A stretch of 64,000 nucleotides of DNA. It comes from Stenogyne calaminthoides. Taxonomy: Eukaryota; Streptophyta; Magnoliopsida; Lamiales; Lamiaceae. Positions 11,566-22,100 of the stretch are shown here, piece after piece; the stretch's first letter is position 1, and each line of letters opens with the position of its first letter. The notes beneath the pieces were generated by a model. The model did no database searches and was not told where the DNA came from. It saw nothing but the letters and a program-made list of their open reading frames with translations. The stretch covers positions 4,659,638-4,723,637 of the forward strand of contig JBBCBC010000031.1 in NCBI GenBank assembly GCA_037126765.1. Reading direction: 5' to 3'. The translations under genes and the position numbers were made by a program.

Positions 11566-12640
11566 TTCAACTAACTCTAATGTTAAATTGTTAACTAACC
11601 TCTTAATAGATTGAGAAAAATATTTGGAAAAAAATATGTAAGTATATTTTCACTAACTCTAATGTAAAATTGGGAAACAAATATTTTAAATAAATATTAA
11701 TAAATTACATGATTGAGAAAAATATTTGAAATAAATATGTATGGAATAAATATTAACAAAGAGACGAATCTATGAAAAAATATATTAACAAATAATAATG
11801 GATTGAGAAAAAATATTTGAAAAAAATATGCATATTTCCATAAAATTTATTATTAAATCTGAAAATAAATCTTTTGAATAAATTATAATGTATTGAGAAA
11901 AGCTTTGAAATAAATATGTATGAAATAAATATTAACAAATTATAATGGATTTAAAATAATCTTTGGAAAAAATATGTAGAATATTTCCACAAATGCTAAT
12001 GTTAAGTTGGGAAACAAATCTTTTGAATATGGGAAAAATCTTTGGAATAGATATATAGGGAATAAATATTAACAAATTATAACGGATTGAGAAATTATTT
12101 TGAAAAAATATATAGAATATTTCATCTTAAATTTAATCTCAACCCTACATCTAAATATTTTTTCTTAAAAAAAAGAATCTCAACTTTATATGCTAAATTA
12201 TAAGTTCCATAAATTTCAATTTTATAAGTATTAACTTAATATTGGGTTCAAATATAAGCATTGTATTTATGATATATAATTTTTTTTGAATAAGACACAC
12301 TTTCAAATAAAATCAATAGTGCATAGCATATAATAAGCACATGAATGTATTAATTAACTAAGGAAATAATAAGGGCGACCGAACTGAAAATTCAAAACAT
12401 ACTATTCAATTGAGAACTACAATGTCCTTAGAAAAGCTCGACAATAATTTTATAGCTAGGGGATCGGAGAAATTTATGTCGACAAACTATATAAAATAAT
12501 CATTTGTTATTATAAAATTAAAATTAATATTTATTTCAAATATTCGTTTCCTAATTTAATGTTAGACTTTGTGAAAATATTCTACATATTTTTTCTAAAT
12601 CTATATTTTTTCCAAATTATTTTTAAAATTCGATATTTAA
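9341..12640. repeat. AT-rich repeat family D, including a ~1018-bp tandem duplication
   Basis: Dominated by 'gattgagaaaaatcttt' and 'aaataaatattaacaaa' phrases. Two units stand in tandem: unit 1 from about 10437 to 11442 and unit 2 to 12460, each ending '...gctcgacaataattttatagctagg'. The two 'tatagctagg' landmarks are 11433 and 12451, giving a period of 1018. Unit 1 is longer by a Stowaway MITE. An (AT)n tract lies at about 11527-11560. Short minus-strand frames here (86 and 61 codons) are composition artefacts. Confidence 0.75.
10500..10735. mobile_element. Stowaway-like MITE inside repeat unit 1
   Basis: Starts CCTCCGTCCCGAAAAAACG and ends TTGGGACGGAGAGAG, the Stowaway/Tc1-mariner type inverted termini. 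It is flanked by TA on both sides (10498-10499 and 10736-10737). Inner arms also pair (a 'tattagtatttcaaatgataaa' type block mirrored near 10650-10670). It is absent from unit 2, so it arrived after the duplication or was never copied. Confidence 0.85.
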
Positions 12641-12981
12641 ACCCCAAATTTAAAAAGAGCACATAAATGAGGAGAGGCGTTCCCAAATTAACATGATAAC
12701 TTAATTAAAGAAAATATAATTAATTAGATGAGATTATTACAAGGCAAATCATTCGAAATTACAGCGCAGACTCTTAGCTTTAAAACATTACTACATCTGT
12801 CATAAATTACTTGCGTCCGCCTCCTCGCCATGCCTTGCTCGAGCTCTTTCATCCTGTAAAATAAAATTGTGGGGGATGAGTGTTTGAAATACACCTAGTG
12901 AGGGAAACGTCAGTGATCGCATTGCTAAAAGACATATGTAATCAATATATAACATTTAAATGTAATGCATGCAAACATGAA

Positions 12982-13118
12982 ACATCAGGGAGAGATATTG
13001 GCACTCAATGGTCACTCAGCGGCCCGTGTCGACCTCGGCCCAATGACAAGATGGCACATCAGGGAGAGACACTGACACTCACTGATTACTCAGCGGCTCG
13101 TGTCGACCTCGACCCAAT
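12982..13118. repeat. ~74-bp direct repeat, two copies
   Basis: Two copies of 'catcagggagagaya...cactcagcggc(c/t)cgtgtcgacctc' follow one another at about 12982-13055 and 13056-13118, directly before the 28-bp minisatellite. Both lie in the gypsy-like LTR. Confidence 0.75.
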
Positions 13119-13286
13119 GTACGGGCCATTACCCGGCTTGCATACAGTACGGGCCATTACCCGACTTGCACCTTGTACGGGCCATTACCCGGCTTGCATA
13201 TTGTACGGGTCATTACCCGGCTTGCATATTGTATGGACCATTACCCGGCTTGCATATAGTGCGGGCTATTGCCCGTCTTAACATAT
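13119..13286. repeat. 28-bp minisatellite, six units
   Basis: Unit consensus 'tacgggccattacccggcttgcatattg' shown in part: each unit carries TACGGGCCATTACCC then GGCTTGCAT. Six units decay towards the right end. Identity between the first five is high. The units are contiguous, with no spacers, so this is not a CRISPR array. Confidence 0.85.
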
Positions 13287-14570
13287 ATCACTCACATATA
13301 CCATTTCAACATAGCAATCATAATATGGAATATTTAACTTAGTGAAGAGTGAAGTTTGCTCTCACCTTAAAAGTAAAAATTGTAATAAATAATGCAACAC
13401 AATACCCCTTATTATCCTCAACCTTCGCCACACCGGATAAAGCTAGTCCAAAGAGTCTCAATCCCTACAAAAGTATAATATTAAATGCTTATACGACTTC
13501 CACTTTAATAGTTTTGATATAACCCCTGATCCTCAATTCTCTATTTCATATTATAATTCTAATCAGATTTAGTGTCAAATTGATTATAGCTAATATACTA
13601 CATAATTAAATATATAGATAATAAAATCTATAATTACAATCTATTATCAAATAAGTGATAAATAATACACTAATTAAACCAATTAAATAAGTGACACTAT
13701 AAGTATGATTAAATCATCAATTAAATAAAATACAAATTATTAGATAATATATTATAGCAATAATCTCAATATAGTGTATATATATATATATATACATAGG
13801 TATATATATAAACACCTAGCTAACTCACAATTATTATGGAATCGGAGTGATTTTCTTATGGTTTTCTTATGGAATCGGAGTGATTTTTATATCTAATATT
13901 GAGAGAGGTAGGTGTATGCTTATTTATGAGTAACTATGGTGATGTAGACGACGGCGGTGTTAAGCTGTTGAGGTTGATAAATGTATAGCTGAATAAGTGT
14001 GGTGAATAATTGGAATATTTTGCCGGAGGGATAGATTAAGAAGAGAGAGGTGTAAACATTTGATTTGAGCAAGAAATAGAAAGGCGGCGAATATGGCGGT
14101 GAGAGATTATCCCCAGAAATAATTATTTGCAATTGGATAAATACTACTAGTACTTCTATTTTTATAACTTCAAAAATAGACGGAATATAATTTATATGTG
14201 TGAGTCAACAATTATTTAAAATAAGTCATAAGTCCGATTCGCGTCCCTTTCTTAAGTAAAATAGTTTCTTATTTGGTAATTAGAAATTGATGTGTTGTAA
14301 TGTGTACACGATCAAAACATCTTATTAGTCTGGTCTAATAATACATTCAATATCTATATATATGTTAATTATAAGTACACGTATATAACATATGCATAAA
14401 ATAAATATATAATTCATTTATTTAATTTCTATTTATTTAATACTAAACCCTATCAAATATTTTGCTTCATCACTTAAATTTTAGTAAAATCCCACTATTA
14501 TAATAGAGTTCTCTCACAATTATTCACAACTAAATTAAAATTATTTACATAGTGTTTTTGAGATGTTACA

Positions 14571-14949
14571 GCCTAGCCCTAGCCCACGTGCATGCACTTG
14601 GCATGCGTACGTCCGAATTTTTAATTCTTCGTCTTCGCTCCCGATCCGATTACAATTTATTTACAAAAAAATAAATGAACCTTAGATCTAGACTAGGCTA
14701 TTACATTGATCAAATCAAAGAAATCATAATCTACTCGTGGATTTTCTCACGAGGCAAAACGAATTCGAACGAATCGAATTAAAAACCACAATTATATGCA
14801 TGCATAATTTAAACATTCATCAAATACCATGACAATTGGATAAATGCAAAAAAGATCTAGCAATTCTACTATCCAATTTTAAATTTAATGAAAACGAATT
14901 AAATTACAATTTAAAATTCAGAGCCCGAAACCGAGGCTCAGATACCAGT
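14571..14949 (-). mobile_element. Leader of a minus-strand copia element with primer-binding site
   Basis: Immediately left of the LTR at 14950, the plus strand reads GGCTCAGATACCAGT. On the minus strand this is ACTGGTATCTGAGCC, a one-mismatch version of TGGTATCAGAGC, the initiator-tRNA-Met primer-binding site common in plant copia elements. The 380 bases to the left are the leader of that element. No gag frame was found before the gypsy-like LTR begins, so the element is truncated. Confidence 0.7.
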
Positions 14950-16693
14950 TGTTGGGGAATTAATTGTCTGAATCTATTCGGGATGAATATTTAAATACAA
15001 ATTTAATTCTAACAATTATTACTAGCATGAATTAATTCAAATAATATTCAACAACAAATCATGCATATAAAATTCAAATAATGAAAATGGATGTTGCACT
15101 AACAAACCCCGTTCATACGAACAAACCCGAAGAGCCTTTCAAGTAATTTTTCAATACATGGTAGGATTCACGAACAATTTAACAAAAGGGAAAAAATAAA
15201 ATTAAAAATTTCTAATTTTTCCCTATTTGAAAAATCATCCCCTATTTATACTAAGGGTGGTGGTCGAAATTTTGGGTGGAAAATAAAATGGAAATATATT
15301 TTTCTTGATCTCCAAAAAATCTTGAATATATCTCATATATTCTTTTCTCCATAATTAAAATATTCCACAAAAATCCTACCTCCTCATATTATGGAATTTT
15401 CTAAAATAATAAGGAGTAGGAATCCAAGATTTGGATTTTTTTGAATTTATGAGATATTCTTGTATTCCAAGACAACATATCTAACATTATATCTTTTCAA
15501 GAAAATCAAGAAAATCTTTCATTTCCTTATTTCTTCAAAATTTTTGAAAATTACTTAATAAATAACCAAGTGTGAGATTTCTTGAATTTAATGAGATAAT
15601 CTTGTATTCCAAGAATACTTATCTTCATTCCATAATGAAATTCAAAGAAAATCTTTCTCCCTCTTTTATTTATTATTTTCGAAAAAAATAGGAAAAATAG
15701 ACAACAACAATTTATTTTATTTTAAACACTTTTTTTTAGTTATTGGAGTTTATCTTTGGGCTACTTGAGGGGCCTTTAGGAGAATTAAGATTGGACATTT
15801 CAATGGACCTTGAATTATCAATATTGAGCCACAATATTATTCAAGCCCATAAATATTAATTAATCACACTACATAATTAATATTGCATTATCCATCTTAA
15901 CCCATATTACTGTTAATATGACTCCCGGTTATTATTTCTCGTGTTTAAGATTATCCAGTCTATTAATTAATTTAAGCCACTGAATAGCTTCATATTAATT
16001 AATATATTTTTCCTTGGAGTAAGGTCAGCTCAACATTATTATCCATACCGGAAACAAATTTCACTTGCAAGATTTGGTATGATAAAACTTCTGAGTCCAC
16101 CAAGGGGACAAATCAAGCAAGACGTACTTGCACACGATTCTCCGTATTAAATCGTAGCAATCGTCATGTAACTAATAATATTGCTCAAGATATAAAGTAT
16201 TGAATCACATTGATTCTCTACTCATCATAAGTCAAAGCAATAGTTATTAATTCCACACGATCCTATTTAAGGGATGGAGATTAAGAAATAACCAACCACT
16301 GAGGTCTAATCCTTCTATATTCAGTACTGAAGAATTTATCCTCTTGTAGGTCCTATTCAGTGCATCATAATGCACTAGTGCAATCTCTTTGTCAAGATAA
16401 GTCAATATGTGCCTTACACTTCAACTTTTCACGATGGATTGTTCATTTCCATTTGGGTTGTGAATTATGTACTTTTGGTTACAAGGGACTGTTAATTTAA
16501 TCTTCTGTGATTCGGTATCACTAAATTAACTACAATGTAACACACACTATTTATTGAACAATTATGCAGTAAATATATGTAACATATAATCATATTTAAA
16601 GCAACATTGATAAATAATTTATTTCAGCAAATAAGACAGAAATTCAATTTGGTTATACAAAGTAAAAGCATACTTTTCAGTATAACCCCAACA
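14950..16693 (-). mobile_element. LTR family B, copy 1 (5' LTR of a minus-strand copia element)
   Basis: Runs from TGTTGGGGAATTAATTG at 14950 to ACCCCAACA at 16693, giving TG...CA ends and a length of 1744 bp. It is homologous over its length to 49036-50877 and to 55884-57452. The primer-binding site on its left shows that it is a 5' LTR read on the minus strand. Interior blocks 'ttaatattgcattatccatcttaaccc' style and 'gatggattgttcatttcc' are shared by the copies. Confidence 0.85.
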
Positions 16694-16729
16694 TTTTTCA
16701 TGTAAAATATATTTTGTCGTATTTTAAAT

Positions 16730-17236
16730 TTGTGTGTTCAAGATGATTTAAATTCTTTAAAAGAACTTGTAGCCCCTATTAGAACCGCAATTTCTTATTT
16801 GGTTAGACATTCAAAAGTTTTTAAAAGATGAAAAAGGTATTGTAATACTTATTCAATTGAACCTAGAAAGTTTTCACTTGATATTTCAATTAGATGAAAT
16901 TCTACTTATAAGATGTTAAAACCAATCTTATGAGTATAGAAATGCATTATATAATTTTTTTTTTTTTCACACAAGAAGCATGTGATGTTACTTTATTTTC
17001 ACAAAAGAGATACTTGCATGCCCAATATCAACCGTAGCTGTCAAACGAGTCTTTAGTATTAGTGGACATACATTTAACCCAAGACATTCAAGATTGACGG
17101 TTGAACATTTAGAAAATCAATGTTTGCTTTGGATGATTGGGTGAAAGCCGAAGATCGAACACGAGATCAATCGGCTAGCACAAATTCAAGTGATGATGGA
17201 GTTATGAACGACAACAAAAGCGAAAGTGATGCTTGA
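16730..17236 (+). pseudogene. hAT transposase relic (C-terminal part)
   Basis: Broken fragments of an Ac/hAT-superfamily transposase on the plus strand. At 16742-16830 the translation carries LKELVAPIRTAISYLV and then an in-frame stop. Near 16890 a piece resembles the LDVSTRWNSTY region. At about 17005-17145 the frame reads ILACPISTVAVKRVFSISG, then NPRHSRLTVEHLENQCLLW, which is the hAT dimerisation domain pattern. It then stops, and a +1 shift restores ALDDWVKAEDRTRDQSA and an acidic tail ending TGA at 17234-17236. At least one stop and one frameshift show it is dead. It is too short for an intact transposase (usually 600-800 residues). Confidence 0.8.
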
Positions 17237-18409
17237 GGAATGAGTATTGGAGCTCAGAGGTAAGCTAAAAGGTAAGAGAACTACGTGTATTTTAATTTCA
17301 TCCAAGAGGATACATAGGCAACATAATTTTAAGTTTCTAACTTAGAATTTTTAAGTTTTAAATTTAAAATTATGCTCAAGCCCTTTTTTATTTCTTTTTT
17401 ATTATTTTGCTATTTTACTTATAACTTTTAATTTTGTAATGTGTAACATATTTTGAGCATTGAAATTTGACACATGTAGAATTGTAGATTGTTTACGAAA
17501 AATTTCAAATGACTGTGGAACAAAAATAATATTTGATTCTTAATTAATAAAGATTGCCTATGACTTACCTACAATTTTTTAGAATTTTAGTAGACAAACA
17601 AATTATCTATGAACAAAGTGCCTTCACAGTTGTAATTTATGTAGACAAATTTATCCACACAAATAATTTTTTAGGTAATTTACATTTTCTTAGGCAATTA
17701 TATTTGTATATTAAAAATGACTTGTAGGATTGAAAATTTTTGTAGGCACTTCGTAGGCAAACTCTTATTATTGAAGGACAAAATTATATACTTTAGTTGA
17801 AAATTTTATAGGCACTATTTTCTTGTAATGATATGTGCACGTGTATATCGAGTTGAGTCAATGGACTTGAGTCCCTTTAGGAGAGCATGGGGACCAAAGA
17901 AGATGTGACTTGAAGTCATACATAAAGATCTAGAGACTTAGTGAAAGATGTGCTTAAAGAGAGAAGTAAGTGGATTAAATTAATTCGTGCATACGACCCA
18001 ATTCAACATGATTCATCTTTTAATTCATGGAGCTTAACCCAATTATCTAGAATTAAAGGTTCAATTTATTTAGAGGTAAAAACGACAATACTTGAATGTT
18101 TCTGTGTAATTTTCAGAAATAAAAGTATTTATTTTTTTACTGCATGTTTCATACCAAATCTACGTATGCAACGGAGTTAGTGAGTAAAATAGTTGGTATA
18201 TATTAAAAAGTTATATGATGTACAAATTAATTTGCAATTATTGATGAACTCTCCCAGCAATTATACAAAGAAGTTTTATGATCCGCTCTCTCATTGCCGG
18301 TTAATAAAGCTCTTCAGGTGGGATCCATGCCTATCAATTGTTACTTATGCACAAATTCACTGCCAATTCATTGTTCCTGTAAAAGTGAGACATAAAATTA
18401 AGTAAAGCA
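17237..18409. other. AT-rich intergenic region, no gene seen
   Basis: Downstream of the hAT relic. Repeated phrases 'gtaggcaa' and 'taggcaatt' at 17560-17780 suggest another decayed transposon end, but no termini could be paired. Two open frames of 79 and 70 codons (17941-18405) have no recognisable domain. The missing last exon of the MADS gene could lie here or in the next 700 bases. Confidence 0.4.
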
Positions 18410-18787
18410 GATGTTTTATATATGATGATGAACAATATGGCTGAAAATTAAACAAAACTATTCGATCCCCAATTCTAGATCGTTAGTTAAAAGCTTGTTT
18501 AAGCTCTGTTCAATATAGATATTGTCAAACAAGCATGAACATAAATTTATGTTCGGTACAGTCTTAAGCTCGACTCGATCTTTGATAAGTATAAAAAGCT
18601 CAAAACAAGTGTAAAAATGTCAAATTACTAGAGCTTGACCCGTGTTCAGCTCGATTAAATTAAGCTCAATCGAGCTCGACTCAATTAATTGTCAAACAAG
18701 CTTAAACATGAATTTTAAAGCCCGAAAACATTGAAACAAGTTTGAACGGTATCGCATTCGATTCAGTTCAGCTCATTTACAGCTCTA
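18410..18787. mobile_element. Probable decayed hAT MITE with GAGCTCGA repeats
   Basis: The right end reads '...gctcatttacagctcta', whose reverse complement TAGAGCTGTAAATGAGC is close to common hAT MITE termini. The interior repeats 'aagctcgactcga', 'gtcaaacaagc' and 'gagctcgactcaa'. No left end or target duplication was confirmed. Confidence 0.4.
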
Positions 18788-19125
18788 ATGAACAAATACT
18801 AACGGGTCGCTTGAAATAATGTTTTTTAAGATGACAATTTAAAAACATTATGTTTTAATTCTAGCAAATGCAGGCCTTTTTTCTTTTCTTTTTTGCGCAA
18901 ATGTATTATAGTTAGTAAATGCTAAATTTTCTCAAGTTTAGTCCTGAAATAACTTACATATACCAAAGAATAATAATTGTTTACCTATATTTAAGCCGTT
19001 GGCATGACCTACGTTTACCATAGGAAAAACGTAATGTTCTTAATATAATAATATGCCACCCCCTAAGATACGGACCAAAATAAAATAAAATTATGGTTTT
19101 GTATTATTTCCAATTAAGAAATATT

Positions 19126-22100
19126 TTACCTTGATTCAATTGCTTTTTCTGGCGTTTCCAAGTGCGGTGAAGGGGTGCTCAGTTGAAGCTCTCTACCAAC
19201 ACTGAATCCATAAGACAAGAATCCATTTCCATTTGATGCATTTACATCCTTGCTCCCATAAGCCTGAAACTACCACAATTCCAACAACTAATACTTTGAA
19301 GACTCAAGTAAATTTAAGAGGAAATTACCTATAGGTACAAATTTTTTATTTAAATTATTAATAGGTACAATTTTTTTATTTAAATTATTAATATGTACAA
19401 ATAAAATTGCATATATAGTCAAAATTGCACGCGAAAATGCAAATATACCTACATATATGCAACCAATTTATATCTATTAATAAATTACAATTCTAAAATG
19501 CACTTTTGATAAGTCTCTCCGTATATTAATATTATAATACCTTTCTATACAATTCCATGTTTTCTTGTTCAATGAGTTTGACCTTCTTATGGAGCTCAAC
19601 ATTCTCCTCATGTACTAAACTACCCTGAAAGCAAATTAATCAACATTTAATTCTATATTTTACATAATATTTTTTTGGAGTAACAACACAGTTATTTTCA
19701 TTTGCACTTTCCAGGAAGACAACTATAGTTTTCAAAAATACACTTAAATTGCACAATGCACCTATTGCATACAAAATATTTTTTCATTGTACCTTTCTGC
19801 TAAGCTCTTGGATCTCTCCCGCATATGCATTTTCCTGTGAAGATCAGATCACAACTCAAGAATCGAATTCAATTTGTATATCTATAAAAAAAAAATGTAG
19901 ATCGATCTCATATACGTATGACGAAACGTGTATGCATCATGTGTACTATCCAATTTAAGTGCATTTTTAAGGTATTACTTGTTTTAATAAAAAGTACTTC
20001 TTCCATCCACCAAATTTATGAACATTTTCCTTATTTGTCGGTCCACCAAATTTATGCGCGCATTTCCAATTATGGAAAACGTTACTTTATCTTTATCCTC
20101 CAACCTCACTTAATTACTCCAAATATTATTGTGTTTTACTTACAAACAATCGTTTTATTTATAAATTGACCCCACAATATACCATAATACTTTTACTTAT
20201 CTACTTTATCTATTTTTTCTTAAAACTTGTGTCTGACTCATCAGACATAAGTTTGGTAGACAGAGAGAGTATTAATTTGTTAATTTTTTAAATATTAGTG
20301 GTTTTCAATAGAAAATGAAGTACTCCCCTGTTTCATATTTGTTTATCTTTTTACCCAAACGGTGCATCACACACTTGTTTACCTCTTTTCATAAAAAATA
20401 ATAAAATAATTACACCATTCCCAACTTCTTAAAATTATATTTCATATAATTATTTTTACCCGAAAAAATAATTTATTTTAATAATAAAATAAAAATGACT
20501 ATAATACTCTCAATCAAAAATCAATTTATCTCTTTAAATACTAATAAACAACTCTCACATTAAAATCCGTATAAAAAATAAAGAGATAAATAAGTATTAA
20601 ACAGAAAGAGTATTAATTATGTTGTACATTTGGTATACAAGAATCATACCTTTTTCATGCGCACACCACGGAAACTGATTTCGAGTTGATTCTCTAATCT
20701 TTGTAGATCTTTCACACTCAACCCATAAAGTTCTTCCCCCATCAATTTCCTGTCTCAAAAAATTACTACTGTTATGTTCAAATGAGCAACAAACAAATTT
20801 CCTTCTCTCTTTCCATATAGTTAAAACTACACGAGATTTTGCCTTCATGGCATGGGTATCTTCTAAATTAATCTCACATATTATACTTATAAATAAGCAA
20901 TATGAAGAATGAATCGCTTTAAGATTAATTAAAAAATATTAAAATCAGTATATTCATAATATAACGAAAACAAGTTTTTACCTATGATTTTCCTGCAATT
21001 CCTGTAATTGTTGCCTTAAAGATGCCGCTTCCCTTTGCCAGAACTAGAAAGTACATATAATTTCACAGATTAAGCATGGACTATGATGTTTTCCCATGTG
21101 TGAGTGACAGGAAACAAAGAGCACAAGAATAGACCAAAATATAAGCACAATGCTCAATAATCAGTACAAAATAAAAAAAAGTCACACATAAAAATATCCA
21201 CACATATATATTAAGAATTTAAATTTGAAGCATTGGGGTCGTTTAGATGCTAGTTGTACATTGATTGTAAATCTACCGTTTGCATAATTTCATGCACATG
21301 TAACTGATGGAGTTTAAAGCATTTAACATCCAATGCAGAATTAAAAAAAAAAAAATCGTTCATTGTACATGAAAAATTAAGTCAAAATTTTGAAAAAGGT
21401 TGTCTTCCTACAATTTAAGGTATGATCTGAGAAGTGAGAAGCCATTCTAGTCATCAAATTGACAAGATTCATTTATATAAAAAAAAATAGTTTGTATCTT
21501 GTAATATATGTGCATAATTAACTGAATTATATGAAGGATATTATGAAAATCTTCTATGATATACTCTCTCCATCCCATCTATATAGGCACGTAGAGTTTT
21601 ACACACGGATTACAAAATATTCTTTTGAAAAGGTAAATTAGTCAAATAAATTATCTACTATATCCTTATTGAATGATTATTATAATTTTCATATACTAGT
21701 AAATTAATTAGAAAAAGTTACTCCATATGAAAATAAAATTATACATTTAGAATATCCATAAAAGAAAAAAATAAACTTATATAATAAAGATGGAGGAAGT
21801 ATTGAGAAACTCTCTTATACCTCTCCGATTCATAATGATTGTTGTTTTAGGGGAGAGTGTTTGTTTCTAATTGATTTTTGTTTTATATATTGTTTTTCCT
21901 TTTCTCCTCTTCTACCCTTGCTCCAATTACCACATATATCTTGCACAATTCTAATACTACCTTTAATGGAGTTATCAATAAGGTTATATGTGTCATTTTA
22001 AAGCATATTTTTAATTTTCACCTGAAAATCTAAAACAATGATCATTATAAATCGGAGGGAGTAAAATATTAGTTCAAATAGAAAGAAGCTGAAAGTTCGC

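Larger units (their letters stand above)
12660..14570. mobile_element. Probable gypsy (Tekay/Del-like) LTR, ends approximate
   Basis: The layout resembles other plant chromovirus-type LTRs: a 'gtgggggatgagtgtttgaaatac' style block near 12870, Ser/Arg-less GC-rich tandem repeats, and an end 'gagatgttaca' at about 14570. The left end could be at 'tgaggagaggcgttccc' (12668) but no matching target duplication was found, so boundaries and strand are uncertain. A microsatellite (TA)n lies near 13775-13812. A 133-codon open frame over the minisatellite is a repeat translation, not a gene. Confidence 0.45.

Noticed and set aside
12880..13281. 133-codon plus-strand open frame
   Set aside because: Its second half is the translation of the 28-bp minisatellite; it belongs to an LTR.
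13119..13286. CRISPR-like array
   Set aside because: The 28-bp units are contiguous with no unique spacers, and this is plant nuclear DNA.
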